Assembly: GCA_037833965.1 (NCBI GenBank)
Contig: AP031356.1
Span: 8,826,501 to 8,890,500 of the forward strand
Length of the DNA stretch: 64,000 bases
Direction of reading: 5' to 3'
Origin: Marchantia polymorpha subsp. ruderalis
Taxonomy: Eukaryota; Streptophyta; Marchantiopsida; Marchantiales; Marchantiaceae
The notes under the pieces are model-generated. The model was not told the origin of the DNA. It saw only the letters and a list, made by a program, of their open reading frames with translations, and searched no databases. This document shows positions 51,626 through 63,400 of this stretch, piece by piece. Both the position numbers and the translations under genes were made by a program. Position 1 is the stretch's first letter. Each line of letters opens with the position of its first letter.

Positions 51626-54454
51626 CTATTCGTCATCCGGATACACCTCGTCTCCTTCCTCCTCAATGGTGCAGCAAGTGACGTAGCCCACAAATTCCTC
51701 CGACGTTTCGGTCTCTGAAGTGCATGATGAGCTGGTCTCCCCTCCAGTTGTGTAACCGGAGGTGGTGGAAGGTGTTTCGCCCTCATGGGGTACCTTGGTC
51801 CACGGTACTGTAATGACAGTCGGAGGGTCCGCAGGGCTACGGAACTGTAATCTCTTCCTACTCCAGTCACACCTGGCTTTGGCATCGTATAGCCACGGTC
51901 TGCCAAGCAGCACATCATAACCTTTCTTCATCAGAGGTTGCAGTATTATGTAGGACAGTTGAAAGTCCACTCCTCCAATGTTGGTTTTCACATTGCTCAA
52001 CATTCCTAGTGGCATTCTGCGTGTTTGATCGGCCAGTTGCAACACTCGGGATGTAGGCTCGAAAGTCTGGAACCCCAAGGAGTTCGCTGTCTCCTCGGTC
52101 ATGATATTCACGCCCGAGCCGGAGTCTACTGGTACCTTCTGTATGACGCAGCCTCCGATCTCTACTTCGATCTCTGGAGGTCCCAGGTCTCCTCCTTCCA
52201 CTCTGTACACAGCCGGAAGTTTCTCTTTTCGGGGTTTGCGTGGTCGGCGCAACGAAAGCATCAGCATCCTTCTGTACGTCTTATTGTCTTCCAACAACTG
52301 ATGGAAGGAAATATTTGCCCTCTGACTCCCTATGTCCTCCACTATGTCATAGGAAGTGTTGGAAGTCACAGCCGGAAGTTTCCCTGTACTCGCGGTCGGA
52401 AGTGGTGTAGGGGGCCTAACCGCCTTCCGGTCGTCGGATGTCATTCCGGCGCCCAGTGCTTCCTTGATGAGGTGACTCACCTCATCTTTGATGTCCGGAA
52501 GGTAATCTCGAGTCCGGGACTCTTCCGAATACCTGTCCGCCTTTTCTGAGTTCTGCTCCGGCTGGGTGTTTCTCATAGCCGGAGGTGTACTTGGCGTTCT
52601 CCTTTGGCCTTCTCTAACTTCTTTAGACTTCCTCCTCTCTTCCCTACGCTCGAGGCAGCGAGTGTCCTCATGGCCTTCTCCTCTCCTCTTCGAACTTCGG
52701 GTTTCTACCCGACCGCACATTACTTCTTCCTCTGGCCATATTTCGTTTTCTTCAGCTGGGTCCAGACTCAGTTCTACCTGGTTGACCTGCACCTCTTCCT
52801 TGCCAGGTGTCGATACGAAACGCACGGCTGGCCTAGGGAGTTGTGGCTGATCACATTCGGCTACTGTATGTCCAGACTTCTTGCAATTGCTGCACAACGG
52901 TGCATACCCCATTGGCTTCCTCGGGTGGGGACAGCTTGGCGCGTAATGTCCCATGTCTCCGCAGTTGTAGCAACCATCGAATTGTGGTCGAGGTCGGTTG
53001 TGATTGCCTGGAGGTGCCATGCGTCTTGGTGGGAGTGTACCCGCCATTTCCCTCGGAACAAAGCGCGGTATATGCACCGGTGGGTTCGGAGTTGTAGCTG
53101 GAGCTGTCTGTACCGAGTAGGCGGTGTCCTCAACTTGCTCAGCATAATACATGGGCGGCTCAGCATAATACATGGGATTCTCCCACTGTGGTGCCCATTC
53201 GACCGCATTCACTGGGTAAGATGGCCGCGCGGACATGCACTCCGTGTTGGCATGTCCCACCTGTCCGCACGTAGTACACCAGAGATTCGCTCGTTGTCTC
53301 GCAGGTGATTTACGTCGGTCTTGGCCTCCCACTACATGAACCTTTAGGTCCGCAAAATTCTTCACCAGGTTGTCTACCTTGGCTGCGATGTCCCCTTGGG
53401 TCTTCACTGGGATTCCCTTACCTCGATCCTTCTTCTTGATCGCACTGCGTTTCTTCTTCCGTCTTTCTTCTTCTGAAGATGACGAGTCCTCTTCCTCTTC
53501 CGAGGAAGAACTTGATTCGGAGGAGCTTGATTCTTCTGTCGAGGAAGGCGAGTCCCTTTTCTTCCGACGTCCGCCTTGCGATTTCTTCTTCGTCGACCGT
53601 CGGTCGCGTCTTCGAGTGTCAAGGGTTGACGTCTCAAAGGTCTCCGCGGAAGCTATCACATCTTGGATTGTGTCAGTCTTGCCTCTCCTACAGAAGGTCT
53701 CCATTTCTCTTGAGAGCCCTATCACATACCAATCCACTGCTTGTTGTACCGAATATGGTTCTCCTGGGCCTGTCTTCGGAATTCGATCTAGGAGGTCTTG
53801 GAATCTCTCAGTATAGTCTCGAAGATTCTCCTTCCGCTCGCGTCAAAGATTTCGAAGCCGGGTCAGAACTCGACTGTCATATCCAAGTTCGCGGAACCGC
53901 CTCAGAAACTTTTCCTTGAGCTGAGCCCAGGTCCGGATGCCAGTGGGGTCGGTGCTCTCATGGTTGTACCAGCTACGCGCTCGTCTGCGTAGCAGGCTAG
54001 GAAAGATTCGTAGTCTGTCTTCATCACTGGTCTCACGATTGGCGATGGAGACAGACTCGAAGAGCTTTATGTATGAATCTGCATCATCGTCGTCGCCCGT
54101 TCCCGTGTATCTTGGATACGAATGTTTGGTGGTAGGTTGGGAAAACACCTGGCGGAGATTGGCTTGATGGTCTGCCATCGGTGATCCTGTCGACGAACTG
54201 ATCCTAGGTTGGCCAAACTCAGGAAGAGTTTCTGTCGGAGGGATGTCCAATAAAACTGTTAGCTCAATGCTCTCGGTAGGTGAACTGGAACGCCTTTGTC
54301 TTCCGGTAGTCGGTGATGGCGATCTTTCTGCAGAGTCCTCACCGGGAGTCTTCTTTTTAGTTCGCCGTTTTGTTTCCACGGCTTTTTCTGAATCTCGACG
54401 GAGTTTCCGTGTGGCTCTCGCACTCAGGTTTCCCACACTATCGCTCGTCGACAT
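51626..54454 (-). pseudogene. gag-pro: gag-protease with one nonsense codon
   Basis: The ATG is at 54454. Codon 204 (53845-53843) is TGA where the intact copy has CGA, a C-to-T change at a CpG site. The rest is open to the natural TAG at 51626-51628, giving 942 codons overall. A 9-bp deletion relative to the first copy lies between zinc knuckles 1 and 2 (GNHNRPRP region). The capsid domain, three zinc knuckles and the protease VDSGS are all present. Confidence 0.9.
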
Positions 54455-54497
54455 TCACCGAGCATTGCTGCTCAAGTATTCTGGTGTTGACGCACTG

Positions 54498-54515
54498 TCC
54501 CCGGCAGCGGCGCCA
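54498..54515 (-). other. Primer-binding site of the second copy
   Basis: The minus strand reads TGGCGCCGCTGCCGGGGA, identical to the first copy, and starts 22 nt after the A7 LTR end at 54538. Confidence 0.88.
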
Positions 54516-54537
54516 AAAAGAAGTTGTCGGCTCCTTA

Positions 54538-57500
54538 TGTAATAACCCACCAGAGGCTAAAACTGCAGTATGGTGGTAAAAAGATCGAACCCACAGGGAC
54601 AGAGGCAACACACAGAGTAAAAGTGTCACGTTTAACAGACTTTTGTAGAGTTTGAATTCTAGGCGACTGTCACTCCCAGAAATACTGCAGTGCTCGACTC
54701 GGAGGCTCGACTCGGAGGAGGATCTCAACTCGGAGGATGCTCGGAGGATGCACGGTACAGCGTGGTCACTCAACACACACACACACACACACCTGAAACT
54801 GGCAAAAAGCACAACTCGGAGGTCGGTCAGGACCTCCGCTTCGGATTTCAGGAGGAAAGTGTCTCGCAAGTTCACTCAGAGGTTCTGCAGGTAGTGCCTC
54901 CCACTCCGGATTTTACTGCCCTTCCGCCAGGAACTAGCGGGGGTACCCGGACTGGACTTCCCACTTCGGAACGAAGCCTCTACATACGCCGTGGACGTCA
55001 CCCTCGACTATCACACCAAACGCAGGGAGTGCAGACCCGACTGAGAACTTACTGAAAACATGATCCAGTAACACACACACAACCTGAATTACAAACCAAG
55101 GTTTACACGAAGTAATGAAACTTCACATTGGCATTCAGGGGAAACTTCCCGTAGGAGTACAATCAGGATATGTCACTCGAAGGAGTAAGGGGGAACTGTT
55201 CAAGTATCTAACTCGCAGCCGGCTCTAAGCATCAGAAATCACCCGCAGGTGCAGATCCGCACTACTCAAGTCTAACTAGCACTACGCTATCCTATCTACT
55301 ACTCGCGGCATCTGTGCGAAACCAAACTACTCTACTGCACTCAGCAGATCCGGTGCTGCGCCTCCTGCGCGCCGGACTGCTCCGCTTACTGTCTCTACCT
55401 TGCCAGTCTTCCGACCGGCTGCGTAACCCCAGGCGTCGGAGCGCTGTGGTGACCTCCGACTGCAAGTGCGCCATAGTGTCGCGCGCACCCGACAAGAAGG
55501 TTTCTAATTTTCTCGCCACTCGCCGCCGACTCCGACTGTCACCTTCCGTCAATGCCGCCGCCCGAAGCTCGAACTCCCTGAGTGTGATCCTCTCTTGAGC
55601 TGCCACCTCCCAATGGGTGTATCCTTTTAGACAACGAGTCACCCGTGCCGCCAACTCTCCTCGCGCCCTGCAGCTGCTCTCCACCTCTGCCAGCTGCATT
55701 TCTAATTCCGCACGTTGTGCCCTCAAATCCGAGCACTCGGATTGCAAGTTGTGCAACATCTCCTCATCCTCCTTGCGGGCTCTTTGACTTTCTTCTAAGG
55801 CGCGCGTCTGGCGCGCAAGCTCGGCTGCTAGGACTTTGTTCTGTCTCCGCTCCTCCTGCAATTCCGACTCGATCTTTGCCCGTATTAGCTCGCCAGCTCG
55901 CCTGACTTTTCGTCGCCGCATCCTCCCTCTGCTGCTCCAAGGCTTGGTATAGCTTCTGTGTGACCGCCAGGTGTTGTCGGAGGGCGGTGTTCCTATCCAC
56001 ATATACTCCGCACCTAGAGGCCCACTTTGCCACCTTGCTCCTCGTCCTTCTCCTGATAGTCTCCACATAAGACTGCGGTTTTAAAGCACTTGCGTATTTG
56101 GATGTCTTGCGATCCAGATATCGCAGGAGTGGAACTATCTGTTCGCATAGCACCCCTGTTGGCGTTTTCTGCACCGAATCCGCTTCTTGCTCTTCCGAGC
56201 TCGTCTCATCCTCAGTCTCGAGGATTTCAGTCGCCACCGAATCCCTTGGCGACTCCCTGGAACTGTGGCGCGTAGCAGCTTCCGCTGCGACTGCTGCTCC
56301 ACTGCCTGCTAAAATATCCAGGGCAGTGGGAGATCCCACTGCTTGAGCCCCTGTTCCGGCTCGATCTTCGGTTTGTGAAGGGGTCGACGCCGCAGTGACT
56401 TTTGTCACTCTTGCACCGCCCGCTTCTTCTGCCTGCCCTTCCGGCGCAATCTGCGCGGAAGGTGTCCTTGTTGAGGGTGCGTCCGCCGAAGGCGTCCGCA
56501 CACTGGTCGTTGGCCCCATCTGTCTCGCAGTCGGCGAATCCGGCCGACTCTCTGTTGTCCGACTCGCAGTCGGCCGACCAGCAGTTGTCCGACTGGGAGT
56601 CGGATACACCCTGCGCGTCTTGACTCCACTTGGTCTGCTTGCTGGTGGCGTTCTCCCAGAAGTGCCTTCCGCTGAAGACGACCCTCTGAGGATTGTTGGC
56701 TCGTCAGCCAAACTCTCTTCTGCTTCCGGCCTGCTGTTCGGTTCAACGCGCCGTTCAGTTGGCCTTCCTTCCGCTTGTCGGCCTTCAGTCATCCAACTCG
56801 CAGTCGGCCGACTGTAAGTCCGTCCATCTCCTCCCGAAGGCCGTGGTGCCTTCTGTGCAGAGGTATCTGCCGTCTTCCCTAGAATCTGAGCGATTATCTC
56901 CTCCTGTGTGAGATTCCGCCGGGTCGGAGTGCGCCTGGTCTCCTCAGTACCAGTTGGCATTTTGCGTGCCCTCTGTTTTGGTCGACTGTGAGGCTCGGGG
57001 ATGGGCCGACCACGAGTCGGCGCAGCTGGCACTTCCGGCTGCGTGTCCTCAGGTCTCTCATCCCACTTCCGCTTTCGCGGAATGCGCTCACTTCGACGTT
57101 CTTCTGCTGCTCTTGCTGGAGCCGGAGCCGGAGGCGTACTGGCAGGTTCCTCGTCCGGATCCGTGTCTACTTCGGCCTCCCTCGAATATCTACCTGGATA
57201 GTTCCGGGTCAGCTGCGGAAACCGTGTTTTCTCAGCATTTGTCAAACATCCCATCGCCCGATAAAACACGATTAAGTAAGGCGATAGATGATTGAGGGTT
57301 CCTCCCTTCTCTTCTTGCGCATGTTGGCGCGTCACCTTCCAGAGGAGCCGTGCCCAATGCACCGGAGCTCCTGACAACACTAGCTCCACAAACTCTACCT
57401 GCCAACCATGCATGTAAGCGGTCTTGGTCGGCTGCAATATCTGCAGCAATGAAGTCGCGACATTTCTCCGCAATCGATCTTTGTAATCCCGTGTCCGGAA

Positions 57501-58637
57501 ACCGTTCTTGGGATGTCTGGCAACTTTGAAGAGCTCGTTGTAAGAGACTTCTTCCTCCTGGGACACCTTCACGCTATCGGCCTCGAAGAGGAGATCCCCT
57601 TCCTCGCCGGCACACCTGCCCATCACCTACGCCCAATTGCAAATGTCCCATCTCTCTGGGTGCGGGCGGAAACTGCGAGAAGGCTTGTGTCTCTCCTGCA
57701 GATACTCGCGCACCATCTCCGGACATGTCCAGTTCCACCCCCATAGGAGAAAATCGAGCTTCAGCCTCAGCAGCACATCTTGAAATGCGCGTAGACCGAT
57801 CTGCGGCACCCTGAGTGGAGACACTCGCAGCTGGGGAACCTTCGACATTGCGTTGCCTGCACACACAAACGTTCTCCCTTTCGCTCGTTCTCTCACAATC
57901 GCCACTGCGCGTCGGCCACTCAAGCACTGACTGCTCACTCTCTCTGCGCTCGTTTCAAGATCGCTACTCGCAATTCTCTCCAAGGTCTGCCAAGATCCTT
58001 GCGCAACTCGTCTCCGCACTCTCTACTTTCACTACAGGTCGCTCCGCCCTTGCGCGTAATCTTGGAAACTGGAAATCGCAAAGTCAAGAATGAGAGAATG
58101 AGACTGGAGCGCAGTCTTTTCTTCTCCGATTTTAAGAACGTCCAACGTTCTTACTGGTTACAACGTACGCAGCCGGCTATACGGCTTAACGGTTCGCCCT
58201 TTGCATGCGCGAATTCACGTCTCCGCACTGCGCGCATTCGCATGCTTAAACGTTGAATTCTCCCGCCGCCGCCACCTTCCGGACTCGAGTCCGCTGCAGG
58301 GTATACGTCGGCCCTGTTGTCTTTTCCTAACCCGTCCCTCTCCGGAGGCGTGTCGCCGCTGGTGCGTTCATTATCCGTCGGCGCCTTGCTGGAGGCGCAC
58401 ATCCAGTCGGAGCGAATTACGCCGGCGCGCAGATTCCGTACCGCCTATTTTGTCCTTTATGCCTCGTCCGTTGCTGCCGGCGCATATCCGCCAGCGCAAC
58501 TCATGCCAGCGCATCCGGCCGTCAGCGCCACGTCGGAGGCGTACATCCGACCGGCGCTTTCCTTCCATGAACAGCCGCCAAAGGCGCTTCCGACTCTGAG
58601 TTGGTTTCCTCCTATGAGCGCGTGATTCCGCCGAAGG
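54538..58637 (-). repeat. LTR-A7, 5' LTR of the second copy, cut by LTR-B5
   Basis: TGTAATAACCC starts at 54538 next to the primer-binding site. A deletion of about 204 bp at 55273/55274 (A1 positions 5993-6196) removes the TATA box and the hairpin, so this LTR should not drive its own element. It ends at 58637 (...CCGCCGAAGG) where LTR-B5 begins. The last five bases, GAAGG, are the left half of a target duplication. Confidence 0.88.
55292..57848 (-). pseudogene. ORF-A7: broken LTR-A protein
   Basis: The ATG is at 57848. A TAG at 57627-57629 replaces CAG in NWAQVLG. A net +1 indel near 55890-55897 then shifts the frame within the coiled coil, after which the normal C-terminal frame runs to 55292. 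The N-terminal domain and the coiled coil remain readable in pieces. Confidence 0.85.
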
Positions 58638-60406
58638 TGTGGTACCCCACTTTTGGTAATTTTGAGGAAATTAAAACATTTTTGGAAAAAACTGTACCCA
58701 GGCAGCATTGTAAATAGCCTTCGGTACATCAAAACAGAGTGGATCCGGAAGATCGCGGGGATTCTCGAGGGATCTTGTAGAATCTAGGATTTGAGGTGCA
58801 GCAGTAAGGATGGGCACCACGCTCCCTGCGAGCTCTGCAGTTAGGATCCCTGCGGCGCAAGGCGCAAAACCCGCCTTCGGAGGTTGCGTCCGCGGCGGTA
58901 GGGAAATCCTTCATAATTAGGTCAACCCTCGGGCGCCTTGACCGAGTTAGGGTCTCGTTGGAAAGAGCTCGACGCACTGATTCCAACGAGTCCAAGAACG
59001 CTTGGAACGGATGAGGACTTAGGGAGTTATCACTATTGGAAGATACGTAGACGTTCGCCTTCGGCGGAAGGAGTTCGCCACCGGCGGGAATTCCGCCTAC
59101 GCGGAAGGGGGAATCAAGTTTTGTCCTATGCGCGGACGAAGGAAGTTCGCCTGTGCACAGGCGAAGTAGGGTTTGGGGAGGCGCGAAGTCCGCCTACGCA
59201 CAGGCGTTCGCCTGTGCACAGGCGCTTCGGCGTCGGCGGAAAATCCGCCTTGGGCCCTAGAAATGCGCCTTGTGAGGTAGAAAGTGTACGGCGCCTTCTG
59301 CGCCAGCGCGACGCCGCGGACGAGCAAGGAGCCGCCAGAGTAATCAAATCCGTACGGACCATGCGGACGGGACGGGTGGATGCGCTCTTGGACGGACGGA
59401 GTTGCGGCGGCGGAAGCGCCGACGAAGAGACAAGGAACGGACAGTCTGGACGGAGACGGCTGACCACGGTCAACGCCTTTCGCGCCAGCGCGACGCCGCG
59501 GACGGAATTCGCCTGCGCACAGGCGAGCGCCTGTGCACAGGAGGATGAAGTTCCGCGCCGGCGGAGAATCCGCCGAGGAGTCTGCCTGCGCACAGGCAGG
59601 AGTTGAACTTTTGTCCGACATGCGGACACACGCGTCAAGGCAGAAGGGGATTGGCCGAGGGGCGGTACGAACAAGTGTACCGCGCAAGGCGGAAAACTCG
59701 CCTTCGGCGCTGCGCTCCCATGTCCGCGGGGTAATACGCTCGCGGAGTTCAAATCCGCCAATTCGAGCGTGAGAGTTTAATCGGCGACGGCGGAGCGTGA
59801 AACCGCGCGTGAGAGCGGAGACCGTTCCAGCGTAGAGCCGGCGCGGCCATCAAGTGAGACGTCCTCCACGAGCAAGAGCCGACCATGACCTTCGACCGGG
59901 CGGCGGAGAGCGTCCCATTCTTGAATTCGCGATTCCAATCTCTTGTGCGCGCTGCGCGCATCCATCTGCTGGCTGCCAAACATTCTCGACGTCGCCGCAC
60001 AGGGGATTTCTTGGTGATTGAGGGAGAAGTGAGTGCGCGTGATTTGGAATTGAGGGCGATTAGAGTTTGCCGAGAGAGAAAGGAGCTCGAGCGGTGCGGA
60101 AGTAGAATGAGCGGGCGAGCGAACTCCAGGAACGCAATGACGAGACCGGGCAGATTGCGGATGGTGCCGCTTCGCCTACCACAGAACGGGCTGCGCGCTT
60201 TCGAGGAGCGCTTAATAGCAAGAAAGCTCGATTTCTTGCTATGGGGATGGAACTACATCTGTGCGAACATGGTGCGCGAGTGGCTAGAGCCACAGGGACC
60301 ACCCTCGCGCGGATTGCGTCCGCATGTTGATCGGTGGACAGTCCAAGATTGGGCGCAGGCATTGGGAAGATGTGCCGGCATGCCAGGGCATCTCCTCTTC
60401 GACAGT
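58638..60406 (+). repeat. LTR-B5, truncated by LTR-B6
   Basis: TGTGGTACCCC starts at 58638 directly after GAAGG of A7. It carries the palindrome-rich U3 start and the first 174 codons of ORF-B, and breaks at 60406 (TTCGACAGT) where the next LTR-B begins. The other half of this LTR would be expected beyond the window, or displaced. Confidence 0.88.
59885..60406 (+). pseudogene. ORF-B5: N-terminal fragment
   Basis: The ATG at 59885 (MTFDRAAESVPF) opens the N-terminal domain up to GHLLFDS, where LTR-B6 interrupts. Read-through would add about 20 unrelated codons. The sequence is very close to ORF-B6. Confidence 0.85.
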
Positions 60407-63400
60407 TGTGGTACCCCACTTTTGGCAATTTTGAGGAAATTAAAACATTTTTGGAAAACTGTACCCTGACAGCATTGTAAATAGCCTTCGGTACATCAAA
60501 ACGGAGTGAATCCGGAAGATCGCGGGGATTCGCGAGGGATCTTGTAGAATCTAGGATTTGGGGTGCAGCAGTAAGGACAGGCACCACCCTCCCTACGAGC
60601 TCTGCAGTTAGGATCCCTGCGACGCAAGGCGCAAAACCCGCCTTCGGAGCGGGTAGGGAAATCCTCCATAATTAGGTCAACCCTCGGGCGCCTTGACCGA
60701 GTTAGGGTCTCGTTGGAAAGAGCTCGACGCACTGATTCCAACGAGTCCAAGAACGCTTGGAACGGATGAGGACTTAGGGAGTTATCACTAGTGGAAGATA
60801 CGGAGACGGTCGCCTTCGGCGGAAGGAGTTCGCCACCGGCGGGAATTCCGCCTACGCGGAAGGGGGAATCAAGTTTTGTCCTATGCGCGGACGAAGGCCT
60901 TCGCCTGTGCACAGGCGAAGTAGGGTTTGGGGAGGCGCGAAGTCCGTCTACGCACAGGCGTTCGCCTGTGCACAGGCGCTTCGGCGTCGGCGGAAAATCC
61001 GCCTTGGGCCCTAGAAAAGCGCCTTGTGAGGTAGAAAGTGTACGGCGCCTTCTGCGCCAGCGCGGCGCCGCGGACGAGCAAGGAGCCGCCAGAGGAATCA
61101 AATCCGTACGGACCATGCGGACGGGACGGGTGGATGCGCTCTTGGACGGACGGAGTTGCGGCGGCGGAAGCGCCGACGACGAGACAAGGAACGGACAGAC
61201 TGGACGGAGACGGCTGACCACGGTCAACGCCTTCCGCGCCAGCGCGACGCCGCGGACGGAATTCGCCTGCGCACAGGCGAGCGCCTGTGCACAGGAGAAT
61301 GAAGTTCCGCGCCGGCGGAGAATCCGCCGAGGAGTCCGCCTGCGCACAGGCAGGAGTTGAACTTTTGTCCGACATGCGGACACACGCGTCAAGGCAGAAG
61401 GGGATTGGCCGAGGGGCGGTACGAACAAGTGTACCGCGCAAGGCGGAAAACTCGCCTTCGGCGCTACGCTCCCATGTCCGCGGGGTAATACGCTCGCGGA
61501 GTTCAAATCCGCCAATTCGAGCGTGAGAGTTTAATCGGCGACGGCGGAGCGTGAAGCCGCGCGTGAGAGCGGAGACCGTTCCAGCGTAGAGCCGGCGCGG
61601 CCATCAAGTGAGACGTCCTCCACGAGCAAGAGCCGACCATGACCTTCGACCGGGCGGCGGAGAGCGTCCCATTCTTGAATTCGCGATTCCAATCTCTTGT
61701 GCGCGCTGCGCGCATCCATCTGCTGGCTGCCAAACATTCTCGACGTCGCCGCACTGGGGATTTCTTGGTGATTGAGGGAGAAGTGAGTGCGCGGGATTTG
61801 GAATTGAGGGCGATTAGAGTTTGCCGAGAGAGAAAGGAGCTCGGACGGTGCGGAAGTAGAATGAGCGGGCGAGTGAACTCCAGGAACGCAATGACGAGAC
61901 CGGGCAGATTGCGGATGGTGCCACTTCGCCTACCACAGAACGGGCTGCGCGCTTACGAGGAGCGCTTAATAGCAAGAAAGCTCGATTTCTTGCTATGGGG
62001 ATGGAACTACATCTGTGCGAATATGGTGCGCGAGTGGCTAGAGCCACAGGGACCACCCTCGCGCGGATTGCGTCCGCATGTTGATCGGTGGACAGTCCAA
62101 GATTGGGCGCAGGCATTGGGAAGATGTGCCGGCATGCCAGGGCATCTCCTTTTCGACAGTGAGAGCATCAAGGTGACCAAGCAGGAAGAGGCGCAATTTG
62201 TGGAGCTGTTCAAGACCGGGAGGTCTACCAAGAATGGGTACAGGACCCGTGATTACAAGGATCGATTTCGCCGGACTTTGTCCGCGGCGCTGATGCAATT
62301 ACTGCAGCCACACCGCGCCTGCTACATCACATTGTGGCAGGTCTCTTTTGTGGAGTGTGTCATCGAGGGAACTCCAATTCACTGGGCGAGCATCCTGCAC
62401 AGGGTGATGCGACAGCACGCTTTTGAGGAGAAAGGGGGAACTCTAAACCATCTCTCTCCTTTCCTCATCAATTTTTATCGACAGCGGAATTGTTTGACAG
62501 CGGCGGAGCTTGAGCATTTTCCGCCGTTGTCCGTCGACCATCCCGGGAAGTATGTGCGGGAGAATGAGGTCGACACTAATGCAGAGGAGTCACCGACTTC
62601 TACCCCATCAAGGCGGAGGGACGAAGGGAGAAACACTCCTGCAGCACGAGTGCCGCGGAAGCGGCGATGGAGAGAAGAGTCCGAAGAGGAGCAGCATCAA
62701 GAACCCTCTGCTCCCATTCGACCGCGGCCGTTGTACGAGTCATACAGCCGGCCGAAGCAGAAGGCACGCAGACTGGTGTTACCAGCCAACAGTGCGGACA
62801 CGGCGACGATTGCGACGGAGAAAGGAAGTGCGTCGCCAGAGGAGCATGAGGAAGCGCGGACGACCGCAGGAGCAACGGACCACGCTGCAGCCTCGACGGG
62901 CGAGAGGCCGCCTACGGGCCAAGGGCCTCCGGAGTTACCACGTGCGTTGCGGACAGATGTTCCGTTTGCGCACAGACGAGACTCCGCGGACGGACGAGCC
63001 TCCGCGGACAGGCGATCACAAGTGGACGTAGATCTACGCTTACGCGTGGGAAGGAGCAGTCCGCCTGTGCACAGGCGCTCGCCTGTGCACAGGTCACCTC
63101 CACACGTGCCGCCTGTGCACAGGCAGGAATCACCCCCGTTCCAACGTAGGAAGGGGAAGGAGCCGGCGGAAGAGCCGCCTACGAGACACCGGCCCTCGGG
63201 GCCAGACCCTCCGGCGCACCACGCGCCGCAATTTGCGCCTTCGGCGCCAGGGCCTTCGAGCCGCGGAGATACGAGCAGGGAGTGTACGGAGACCACACTA
63301 TCGGCGGGTAATCCGCCGGCAGATGCGCCTTCGGCGGTAGGGCCTCAGGGCCAAGGGACATCGGGCAAGCGGCCCCCGGCTATGTCGCCTTTGGCGATAG

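Larger units (their letters stand above)
50846..54537 (-). mobile_element. Second family-A internal region, truncated and decayed
   Basis: On the minus strand: primer-binding site, gag-pro with one nonsense codon, the conserved UAG CAA CUA, and the first part of pol, cut within reverse transcriptase by the LTR-A6 terminus. RNase H, integrase and the polypurine tract are missing. Its 5' LTR is A7. It is clearly diverged from the complete copy. Confidence 0.9.
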
